DNA of 64,000 nucleotides. Origin: Alkalimonas amylolytica (GTDB lineage: Bacteria; Pseudomonadota; Gammaproteobacteria; Enterobacterales; Alteromonadaceae). A model generated the notes under the pieces. It was not told where the DNA came from, ran no database searches, and saw nothing but the letters and a program-made list of their open reading frames with translations. The position numbers and the translations under genes were made by a program. How positions within the stretch are numbered: position 1 is the stretch's first letter; the number at the start of each line of letters is the position of its first letter. The stretch covers positions 457,312 through 521,311 of the forward strand of contig NZ_FNRM01000002.1 in the NCBI RefSeq assembly GCF_900107845.1, given 5' to 3'. Below are positions 9,627-17,011 of this stretch, one piece after another.

Positions 9627-9651
9627 AAAAAAGCCGCCATCAGGCGGCTTT
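9627..9651 (-). terminator. Rho-independent terminator-like hairpin between yjbE-like gene and yjbF
   Basis: On the minus strand GCCGCC-TGAT-GGCGGC forms a 6-bp all-GC stem extended by A:T pairs with a 4-nt loop, followed by six T. It sits about 16 bp after the yjbE-like stop and 26 bp before yjbF. As placed it should trim most transcripts to the first gene. Confidence 0.8.
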
Positions 9652-9667
9652 GTCAACAACGATACAA

Positions 9668-10015
9668 TTATTGAGCGCTTGGGGCGTAAGTAAAGGTAAC
9701 GAGTTGGGTAAAGGTGTTTGCACCAGTACCGGTCACGATGGTGGTGCTGCCTACACAGAAGCCATCATCGTTGATTTCATCATCACCCTGACAGCTCAGT
9801 GGTGGTGGTGGCGGTGGAAGAATTGGATCAATCGTAGTACCACGGCTATTGGAAATAATAGCAGCAGCGACAGCCAGACCTACAGCACCAGCAACGATGT
9901 GCTCGCCATTTACATTACCTAAAGCACCAGCACTAGAACCACCAGCTTGCTCCTGAGCAACGGCAGTACCAGAGAAAAGTGCAGCCATTGCGGCTGCTAC
10001 TAAAAGCTTTTTCAT
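9668..10015 (-). CDS. YjbE/GfcA-like small secreted protein with a polyproline stretch
   Basis: 115 residues with a clean signal peptide (1-20, ending AVAQ) and a strong AGAGGG ribosome site. The mature start is Gly/Ser/Ala-rich and contains a hydrophobic Ala/Val/Gly segment (about 40-55), then a run of Pro (about 66-73) and two Cys in the C-terminal half. E. coli YjbE/GfcA are also tiny, low-complexity exported proteins at this operon position. The homology is by position and composition, not by clear sequence identity. The terminator directly after it suggests it is made in excess over YjbFGH. Confidence 0.7.
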   Translation of the reverse strand: MKKLLVAAAMAALFSGTAVAQEQAGGSSAGALGNVNGEHIVAGAVGLAVAAAIISNSRGTTIDPILPPPPPPLSCQGDDEINDDGFCVGSTTIVTGTGANTFTQLVTFTYAPSAQ

Positions 10016-10071
10016 AGAAATCCCTCTATTTCCCTTAACAGACTCTCAATGCATGAGGTTAACCGAAGATA

Positions 10072-10102
10072 GGTTTGCCAGCAAGTACTTTGTGGCAAAA
10101 CC
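10072..10102 (-). promoter_or_regulatory. Imperfect hairpin in the gap before the yjbE-like gene
   Basis: GGTTTTGCCA and TGGCAAACC face each other across 12 nt, with one bulge. It lies 26 bp after the dehydratase stop and lacks a T-tract, so a terminator role is doubtful; it could be a regulatory leader or protein-binding site. Confidence 0.3.
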
Positions 10103-10128
10103 ACGAAATAATTAAACTGATGGCAGCA

Positions 10129-12096
10129 TCAGGCAGACAACTGATTAACAGCTGCCGCGGTATCCACCAATAGCCTGGAAACCGGGGTTGGCTCCACTTC
10201 GGTGCGGTTGTTTTGCTGAGCCTCCAGCACCAGATCGCACAGTTTATCCTGATAGCTAAAGTCAATTGGTGCTTCCTTCATACAGGTTATCAGATCCTGT
10301 ACCGCAAATGCATCGCAACTGGCCTCCAGCGAGCCCAGTAATTTTAATACCGCCGCCCAATCCAGACTGGCTTCGTCACCCGCCAAAATACGAGGGTGCG
10401 CAGTTTCCCGGATATTCTGACCAATAATCAATTCCTCAAACAACTTCTCACCCGGCCGTAAACCAGTATAGCGAATTTCAATATCCCCCTCCGGATGCTG
10501 AGCATCTTTCACTTCCAGCCCCATCAAGTGGATCATACGCCGTGCTAAATCGTCAATACGAACCGGCTCGCCCATATCCAACACAAAGACATCACCACCT
10601 TTCCCCATGGCACCAGCCTGGATCACCAGCTGAGCGGCCTCGGTAATGGTCATAAAGTAACGAATGATGTCTTTATGCGTCACCGTTACTGGCCCACCAC
10701 GCCGAATTTGCTCGCGAAACAGAGGTACCACCGATCCCGATGAGCCCAGCACATTGCCAAAACGCACCATGCTGAAACAAGTCTTGGCACCGGGTCGCTT
10801 CGCGATGGCCTGCAGCACCAGCTCCGCAATGCGTTTGGATGCGCCCATCACATTGGTTGGCCGGACCGCTTTATCGGTCGAAATAAGGACAAAAGTCTCT
10901 ACTTTGGCAGCAATAGCGGCTTCGGCAGCGTACCAGGTACCAAACACATTGTTGCGCACCCCTTCCACCACATTGAATTCGACCATAGGCACATGTTTAT
11001 AAGCAGCCGCGTGATAAACCGTTTGTACAGCAAAACTTTGCATCACGGTGCGCATTCGTTGTTGATCCTGCACCGTCCCCAGAATGGTTCGTAATTCCAC
11101 ATCGAGCTTGTCACGCTCGACCAATAATCGCAGCTCTTGCTCCACGCTGTACGCAGCAAACTCAGACAACTCAAATAAAACCAGCATCGTTGGTTCATTT
11201 TTCAGGATCTGGCGACACAGCTCAGAACCAATCGAGCCACCAGCACCGGTGACCATAACCACCTTGCCATGAATATTGGCATGCATCAGTTTCAGCTTGG
11301 GTGCTTCTGGATCGCGCCCCAACAAATCTTCGATTTTTACATCCTGCAACTCGTCAATGCGCATATCGCCATTGACCAGTTCATTCATGCCGGGTACCGA
11401 TTGCACCGGTACCGGCAAGGATTCTAAAGCATCCAACACTTCACGCCGGCGCACCCGGCTGGCGGATGGCAATGCCAGCAAAACCCGTTGAATATTTTGA
11501 GTCTTGATTAGCAAAGCTATGTTGTGCGGATTTCCAACCGGCATGCCCAGAATGGTGGATTTTTGCAAGGTGCTGTCATCATCCACGAACAAAATCGGGT
11601 GATACTGATCACCGTTTAATAAGGCTTGCGCCAGTTGCCGACCAGAAGAGCCGGCACCATAAATCAGCACCCGCTCTTTCAATGAGTTATTCATTTGAAC
11701 AAGAAACATACGTGCCAGCAAACGTGAACCAGCACACAGCAACATCGCTAACAGCGCGTAGACAAAAATCAGATTGCCTTTATCCTCTACCCCAAACAGG
11801 GCAAACAGCACACTAATCACCAAAGCACTACCGACAATGCCAGCCAGCACAGCCCCAAAAGCATGTTGCCCTATGTAACGGATAACGGCCCGGTATAACC
11901 CCAGCTTAGTAAAAGTGAGTAAGGTCAACGGCACCGTCAGTGCAAAAGCCAGCGCAATTTCAGGTATATGTCCGCGCACACCATTCTGGGTGAGGAAATA
12001 AGCCGAGGCCATGGCAAAAATCAGAAAAATAATATCGGCTATTACCGAAAAAAAACGCTTTACCGGCCTGGGTAAGGATAGAAGCCAAGCTAACAT
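10129..12096 (-). CDS. Membrane-bound nucleotide-sugar 4,6-dehydratase (WbpM/PglF/CapD type)
   Basis: 655 residues. Four N-terminal membrane helices (about 15-130) are followed by a first Rossmann-like domain (IYGAGSSGRQLAQAL near 146) and a second, catalytic SDR domain (VTGAGGSIGSE near 282) with ISTDKAVRPTNVMGASK near 405. This is the long form that converts UDP-GlcNAc or a relative to the 4-keto-6-deoxy sugar, the first step to bacillosamine, QuiNAc or FucNAc-type sugars. The DegT aminotransferase and phosphoglycosyl transferase next to it make a Pgl/Wbp-like initiation set plausible. The product sugar cannot be read from sequence. Confidence 0.92.
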   Translation of the reverse strand: MLAWLLSLPRPVKRFFSVIADIIFLIFAMASAYFLTQNGVRGHIPEIALAFALTVPLTLLTFTKLGLYRAVIRYIGQHAFGAVLAGIVGSALVISVLFALFGVEDKGNLIFVYALLAMLLCAGSRLLARMFLVQMNNSLKERVLIYGAGSSGRQLAQALLNGDQYHPILFVDDDSTLQKSTILGMPVGNPHNIALLIKTQNIQRVLLALPSASRVRRREVLDALESLPVPVQSVPGMNELVNGDMRIDELQDVKIEDLLGRDPEAPKLKLMHANIHGKVVMVTGAGGSIGSELCRQILKNEPTMLVLFELSEFAAYSVEQELRLLVERDKLDVELRTILGTVQDQQRMRTVMQSFAVQTVYHAAAYKHVPMVEFNVVEGVRNNVFGTWYAAEAAIAAKVETFVLISTDKAVRPTNVMGASKRIAELVLQAIAKRPGAKTCFSMVRFGNVLGSSGSVVPLFREQIRRGGPVTVTHKDIIRYFMTITEAAQLVIQAGAMGKGGDVFVLDMGEPVRIDDLARRMIHLMGLEVKDAQHPEGDIEIRYTGLRPGEKLFEELIIGQNIRETAHPRILAGDEASLDWAAVLKLLGSLEASCDAFAVQDLITCMKEAPIDFSYQDKLCDLVLEAQQNNRTEVEPTPVSRLLVDTAAAVNQLSA

Positions 12097-12146
12097 GAAA
12101 ATTCCTTAACGAGACTGACCAGAGATACCACAGTCAAATTTGAACC

Positions 12147-12189
12147 AGTATAGCGCATTCACACGTATTAATTAAGCTTTACACGTGTA
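12147..12189 (-). promoter_or_regulatory. Candidate promoter with adjacent palindrome upstream of the dehydratase
   Basis: On the minus strand TTAATT (12175-12170), 17 bp, then TATACT (12152-12147). Immediately upstream is the perfect 10-bp palindrome TACACGTGTA (12180-12189), and an ACACGT half-site at 12161-12166 lies inside the spacer, giving an inverted pair that could be an operator. Confidence 0.45.
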
Positions 12190-12213
12190 GGCCAGAGCAG
12201 CGTGCTTCCTGAG

Positions 12214-13395
12214 TTAACAAGGCTGTCCCACCCGTTGCAAAACCTCTGCCAATTGGTTACAGCAAAGTTCCATTTGGTGTTCTGTGATACTAGGGTGAAC
12301 CAATAACATCAAGCTGGTCTCACTCAGTTCTTTGGCTTGTGGCAATCGCATTGCTGGCCGAAAAGTGGTGTTTTCAAAAGCCTGCTCCAGGTAAACTTCA
12401 CCGCAACTTCCCTGATAACAGGGAACCCCCTTCGCCATCAACTGCTGACAGATGCTATCCCTGCTCCAGCCGGCAGCCAAGCATTCGTGCCGGATAAAAA
12501 AGTAATGCTTGTACTGCGCATGTACCACACCTTCGGGTACCAAAACCCGGCGTAGCACTGGGAAATCGGCGGCGACGGCATCCAGTTGTGCTGCCAATTG
12601 CCGACGTCTGGCACTCCATGCTGGCATTCGCTGTAACTGAATACGGCCTATGACCGCCTGCACTTCCATCATCCGCCAATTATGGCCAAAACTGTGGTGC
12701 AACCAGCGAAACCCCGGCGGATGTTGCTGATGATAAACTGCATCATAGCTTTTACCATGATCCTTTAATGACCAGATCCGCTGCCACAAGGTTTCATCAT
12801 TGGTGGTAACCATCCCGCCTTCACCACCCGTGGTCATAATTTTATCCTGACAAAATGACCATGCAGCTATATGGCCCAGTGAGCCAACCGAACGGCCATG
12901 ATAACGAGCTCCATGCGCCTGGGCACAATCCTCAATTACCCACAAACCATGTTGATTCGCCAGCGCCATGATCGCATCCATCTCCGCAGGCATACCGGCC
13001 AGATGCACCACCACAATGGCTTTGGTTTTTGTAGTCAGACAAGGTGCGATTGTCTCAGCGCAAAGTGCCTGGGTGTTCAAATCCACATCAGCAAATACCG
13101 GCGTGGCCCCCGCATTCACCACCGCCGACACCGTTGCGATAAAAGTACGAGGTGGCACAATCACTTCATCGCCGGGGCCCAGCTGTAAGGCTTGTAAGGC
13201 AGCATCCAGCGCCAAAGTCCCATTGGCCACAGCCACGGCATAACGGCAGTCGGCAAAAGCGGCAAACTCTTGCTCAAACAAGCGGGTTTGCTCTCCGGTC
13301 CAGTAATTCACCCGGTTAGATAGCAACACTTGCTTCACGGCTTCTGCTTCTTCTTCTGAATAGCATGGCCAGGGAGCTAATTCGGTGTTCAGCAT
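12214..13395 (-). CDS. DegT/DnrJ/EryC1-type PLP aminotransferase
   Basis: 393 residues of the nucleotide-sugar aminotransferase family (PglE, WbpE, PseC, perosamine synthase). The PLP-binding pieces are visible: ANGTLALDAAL (58-68), EDCAQAHGA (155-163), and the Schiff-base lysine K185 in SFCQDKIMTTGGEGGM. It would aminate a 4-keto sugar, most simply the product of the dehydratase encoded next. The start codon lies 7 bp inside the phosphoglycosyl transferase gene. The 117 bp between this gene and the dehydratase carries a candidate promoter, so the two may be separately controlled. Substrate specificity is inferred from context only. Confidence 0.9.
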   Translation of the reverse strand: MLNTELAPWPCYSEEEAEAVKQVLLSNRVNYWTGEQTRLFEQEFAAFADCRYAVAVANGTLALDAALQALQLGPGDEVIVPPRTFIATVSAVVNAGATPVFADVDLNTQALCAETIAPCLTTKTKAIVVVHLAGMPAEMDAIMALANQHGLWVIEDCAQAHGARYHGRSVGSLGHIAAWSFCQDKIMTTGGEGGMVTTNDETLWQRIWSLKDHGKSYDAVYHQQHPPGFRWLHHSFGHNWRMMEVQAVIGRIQLQRMPAWSARRRQLAAQLDAVAADFPVLRRVLVPEGVVHAQYKHYFFIRHECLAAGWSRDSICQQLMAKGVPCYQGSCGEVYLEQAFENTTFRPAMRLPQAKELSETSLMLLVHPSITEHQMELCCNQLAEVLQRVGQPC

Positions 13396-14024
13396 GGCGG
13401 GCTCCTACGTTCTAGTCGGCTGGCGAATGATGGCACCAAGGTAGCCAGCAAGTATCCCAGATCACGCCAGACACTGTAATGATGATAATAGGCCAGATTA
13501 ATACGCACTTTATCCGGCCAAATCACCCCATCATTGAATGCTTTGGCATCACTGGCTGCAGCCAGCAAGGCCTCTTCGTTGCGGTATTTGATCGATGCAG
13601 GCCCTGTTATGCCTGGGCGAAGTTGTAAAATTAACCGCTCCTCGCCCTGCAGACAATCGGCATAACCCGGTACATCAGGCCTTGGGCCTACGAAGCTCAT
13701 TTGTCCCCACAGCACATTCCATAGCTGCGGTAGCTCATCCAATTTTAACCGGCGAAACAAGCGACCACTTCTGGTAATCGCTTGCTGGCAATGGGCGGTA
13801 ATGGAGCTGCGTTCACCGCTGGCATCAAACATGGTTTTAATCTTATACACCCGAAATGGCCTGCCGAAACGGCCAATACGCTGCTGAGCAAACATACCAT
13901 TGCTGCGGGTTTCAATGCTGGCAATCAGCCAGCACAGCAGAAGTAACCAGCCCAGCAGCAACAGACCCAGCAGGGCCAATAGCAGATCCAGGCTTCGTTT
14001 TATCACAGCTTGCCAAAGCGTCAA
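13389..14024 (-). CDS. Monotopic phosphoglycosyl transferase (PglC/WcaJ-like sugar transferase)
   Basis: 211 residues of the bacterial sugar transferase family, which transfers a sugar-phosphate to undecaprenyl phosphate and so starts glycan synthesis. Visible are one re-entrant hydrophobic segment (12-36), the KIKTM segment near 61, the catalytic Asp-Glu pair in LDELPQL (D96-E97) and GPRPD near 118. The short length makes it PglC-like, not the long WbaP form with extra helices. It overlaps the aminotransferase gene by 7 bp and follows the KpsC-like gene after 12 bp. Confidence 0.92.
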   Translation of the reverse strand: MTLWQAVIKRSLDLLLALLGLLLLGWLLLLCWLIASIETRSNGMFAQQRIGRFGRPFRVYKIKTMFDASGERSSITAHCQQAITRSGRLFRRLKLDELPQLWNVLWGQMSFVGPRPDVPGYADCLQGEERLILQLRPGITGPASIKYRNEEALLAAASDAKAFNDGVIWPDKVRINLAYYHHYSVWRDLGYLLATLVPSFASRLERRSPPC

Positions 14025-14036
14025 CTGCAGCTACTC

Positions 14037-16058
14037 CTAAAATTTATTCAATGAAATCAATTTACGAAGCAATACACGCCACCAGGGGGCGGCATCGCCA
14101 CGTTGCTGGCGTTGCTGCTGCATCTGGGCAATCACCAATTCCGGCGTGGCATAGGCATCGGTCCGATGGCTCAGATAGCACGGATAGAGGATCAATGCAG
14201 CGGCCACCAACTCCGCTAAACTGCGCTGCCGCCCCCGGCGGGCAGGTGGATACTTGTCTTCTGTCAGGCCCCAGCCTGCGTAAAATGGCTGGCCATAGCA
14301 CACCACTTTCCGCTGACGCAGCAATGCTTCAAAACCGGTTAATGAGGTTAGGGTATGCACCTCATCCACTTGTGTCAGTAAATGCGCCATATCTTCAGCA
14401 AGGACCACCTCGTTGCAAACCATGCCGGCTTGTTGTTCAGCGCTGCCTGCAACCCTAAGCCCTGCCTGCACATCAGGATGTGGCTTATACACCAGCCAGG
14501 CATCCGGGTTGGCAGCTCTGACCGCTTCAATCAATGCCAGATTCGTTTTCAGCACCGGTGACCCCAATTGAATGGACGCATCGGACTCGACCTGGCCCGG
14601 AATTAAAATCACCCGCAGCTGTCCGTCAGGGCGTTGCCAACAACTTTGCCCCTGATTGTACTTGGTGACCTTACTTTGCAGCAAAATAGCAATCAGTTGC
14701 TGTGCTCTTGCCTGCAACCCGGCAGAAAAGTCTTGCTCACGCAGCATGGTCTCCAGAGCCGACGGACGGGTTGCATCGTAATAGATGCCTTCATCATCCA
14801 ACACCCAGGAAGCAGGTCGAATCAAATCAGCACCCAGGCCAACCGAGCGAATAAAACCATCTTCCACATGCAGCAATGGTGCCGCCAGCTGCTGGCTACT
14901 CTTTACTCCCCAAACAACCAGAGGCTGATTGGCATCACGTTCAGCTGCCTGCGCAATAAAGCTCAATTGGCTGCCCTGCAAAAACTGCCTGAGCACAGGC
15001 TTTTTCCAGCGAGGCATGCGTAAAGCCTGCAACGACCGTGGAAAGCGCTCGCGCTGAGCGCGCTGCAACGCCAACCAATCCAGCAAAGTCTCCACTTCAC
15101 AAGCTTGTGACGTTTCCGGATCAAGATAACGGGGATAATCAATTAAAGCAGCATGGATCAACTGCTGCAACGAGATAGCACAGCGTCGCTTCGGTGCCGG
15201 CATAGCGTCCACTGTTAACCCCCAGCCGGCATAAAAGGGCATGCCGAAGGTGTACACGGGCTTCTGCCAAAGCAAAGCCTCAAACCCCATTTGCGAGGTG
15301 ACACAAAAAACGGCAGTGGCTGCCTGCAGCAAACTGGCTGGGTGTGCATCTTCTGCCAGCAATTGCACCCGGGCCCTATCCGTTGCAGACAAGCGCTGCT
15401 CTAAGGCATCGAAATGTCCCCGCTTTTTACCTGTCAGTACATCCGGGTGCACTTTCAGCACAATAGGATGATTCGGATACTGCCTCAAGGCAGCGTCCAG
15501 CATCTGCCAAAAGCGCTCAGCATCGGCCAGGCCAAAACGAATGGACGCATCACCATAGGTTTGATCAACCACCAGCACAAAAGGCACTGCAGGCAGTTTT
15601 AGCAAGTCACGGTTATGGTTGTACTTAGATACCCTGCCCTGCTGCCATGCGTGCATCAAAGCACTGGCACGCTTAGCCTGCGTTTTGGATAGCGGTTGCT
15701 GAATCAAACGCTCCAGCCGCGATGGACCAGAGGCATCGTAATAAATCCCCTCATCATCCAGTACTACAGAATAAGGCGGGCTATGCAAGCCCAGCCCAAG
15801 CGAGCGCAAAAAGCCATCTTCCAGTCGCATGATAGGCAACTTGTGCCTGACAGCATAACGCTCGCCTTTGACTGCCGATGGTTTCTTGCCCCAGACCAGG
15901 ACCGCATCTGCCGAAACGGATCGAACGTGAAGCCGGCCCGTCCGATGCACAGCAGCCCCCTGTAAAAACTGCGATAAATAAGGCAACTTTGCCAATACCG
16001 GCGACAAGGTCAACAGTCTGCTTTTAGCGGATAACTGCTCCACAGAAAATGCTGGCAT
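14037..16058 (-). CDS. kpsC: KpsC-like dual-domain capsule Kdo-transferase
   Basis: 673 residues, close to E. coli KpsC (675). I start at the ATG at 16058, forming TAATG with the preceding stop; a GTG four codons earlier is possible. The protein is an internal duplication: WGKKPSA, RLEDGFLRSLGLG and VLDDEGIYYDA in the first half recur as WGVKSSQ, HVEDGFIRSVGLG and VLDDEGIYYDA in the second. In KpsC these are two retaining Kdo transferase modules building the poly-beta-Kdo linker of ABC-transporter capsules. No KpsS, KpsM/T or KpsF/U is in the window, so this copy may act outside a classical group 2 capsule or with partners elsewhere. Confidence 0.88.
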   Translation of the reverse strand: MPAFSVEQLSAKSRLLTLSPVLAKLPYLSQFLQGAAVHRTGRLHVRSVSADAVLVWGKKPSAVKGERYAVRHKLPIMRLEDGFLRSLGLGLHSPPYSVVLDDEGIYYDASGPSRLERLIQQPLSKTQAKRASALMHAWQQGRVSKYNHNRDLLKLPAVPFVLVVDQTYGDASIRFGLADAERFWQMLDAALRQYPNHPIVLKVHPDVLTGKKRGHFDALEQRLSATDRARVQLLAEDAHPASLLQAATAVFCVTSQMGFEALLWQKPVYTFGMPFYAGWGLTVDAMPAPKRRCAISLQQLIHAALIDYPRYLDPETSQACEVETLLDWLALQRAQRERFPRSLQALRMPRWKKPVLRQFLQGSQLSFIAQAAERDANQPLVVWGVKSSQQLAAPLLHVEDGFIRSVGLGADLIRPASWVLDDEGIYYDATRPSALETMLREQDFSAGLQARAQQLIAILLQSKVTKYNQGQSCWQRPDGQLRVILIPGQVESDASIQLGSPVLKTNLALIEAVRAANPDAWLVYKPHPDVQAGLRVAGSAEQQAGMVCNEVVLAEDMAHLLTQVDEVHTLTSLTGFEALLRQRKVVCYGQPFYAGWGLTEDKYPPARRGRQRSLAELVAAALILYPCYLSHRTDAYATPELVIAQMQQQRQQRGDAAPWWRVLLRKLISLNKF

Positions 16059-17011
16059 TATTCGTCCCACACCACACGTTCCAACTGGCTGGATGATCGA
16101 ACCGCCTGTTGGTGCAATTGCTGACGATAGTCAGGTTTACGGACCAGGTCTACCACCGTATCGGCCCAGACTTGAGGCAGGTTTGGCAGCAACAAACCAT
16201 TCTCACCATGACTGACAACTTCACTGTAAATACTGCCTTCGCTATAAATCCCCACAGCACCCGCCCGGGTAATATCAAAAAACTTGGTGTAGGATCGTGC
16301 CTGGTTAAAACGCCCACCGAGCAAAGGCGCTAAGCCAATATCACGCTGCCCCCGGGACAACAGCGCCTGGTAAGCCGGCCAGCTCATCGGATGCAGCACA
16401 TGCACCCGTGCCAGCCCCCGGTACATCACATTTACCTCTGCACCACCAATGATTTCAAAACTGACACCAGCTTCCGCCCTGAATACCTCTTCAACCACCG
16501 GCCTAAGCCAATCGATTTCATGGCGATGAGACGCAGAGCCGTGATAAAACAGAGTCAGTTGCTGTGTAGTGGCTGGTGGCAGACAGGCCTGAACCAAACG
16601 CGGCCGCCACGCCAGATACTTTTGCTGCAAGTAGGGCGTGGACACCCAGAGTTCGGCCTGGCTTTGTTGCAACCACTTTTTTCGGGTATAGGCCATCCGG
16701 GCGAGCTTGTAACGGTAACGCCAGGGCAAGCCATTAAATGCTGATAGATCAAAGAGATCATCATCCATAAAATAGATCAGACGTTGCACCTGGTTGGCAT
16801 GCAACCGGATCCAGCGCTGCCAGAGCTTGCTGATATAGCGAACAAAAACCACCGCAACCTGCTCACCGGCCACCAGTTGCGGTAACTGGTTCAGCCCAAA
16901 ATGCTCAACATCCAGCTCACTTTGCTTCAATTCTGGCGCGACAAAAAAATCCGTAGACGGATTAGAACGCTCTTCCACCACAAAAATACGACTGAGTTTC
17001 AAGGCTGCCAT
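16058..17011 (-). CDS. GT-B fold glycosyltransferase
   Basis: 317 residues. The C-terminal half has a typical GT1/GT4 layout: a VSFEIIGG strand near 190, DIGLAPLLGGRFNQARSYTKFFDITRAGAVGIYS near 230-265 with the sugar-nucleotide region, and the GENGLLLPN loop. The N-terminal half contains FMDDDLFDL near 82, seen in glycosyltransferases acting on surface glycans. Donor and acceptor are unknown. It is tightly packed: 1-bp overlap with the KpsC-like gene and 13-bp overlap with the preceding two-domain transferase. Confidence 0.8.
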   Translation of the reverse strand: MAALKLSRIFVVEERSNPSTDFFVAPELKQSELDVEHFGLNQLPQLVAGEQVAVVFVRYISKLWQRWIRLHANQVQRLIYFMDDDLFDLSAFNGLPWRYRYKLARMAYTRKKWLQQSQAELWVSTPYLQQKYLAWRPRLVQACLPPATTQQLTLFYHGSASHRHEIDWLRPVVEEVFRAEAGVSFEIIGGAEVNVMYRGLARVHVLHPMSWPAYQALLSRGQRDIGLAPLLGGRFNQARSYTKFFDITRAGAVGIYSEGSIYSEVVSHGENGLLLPNLPQVWADTVVDLVRKPDYRQQLHQQAVRSSSQLERVVWDE

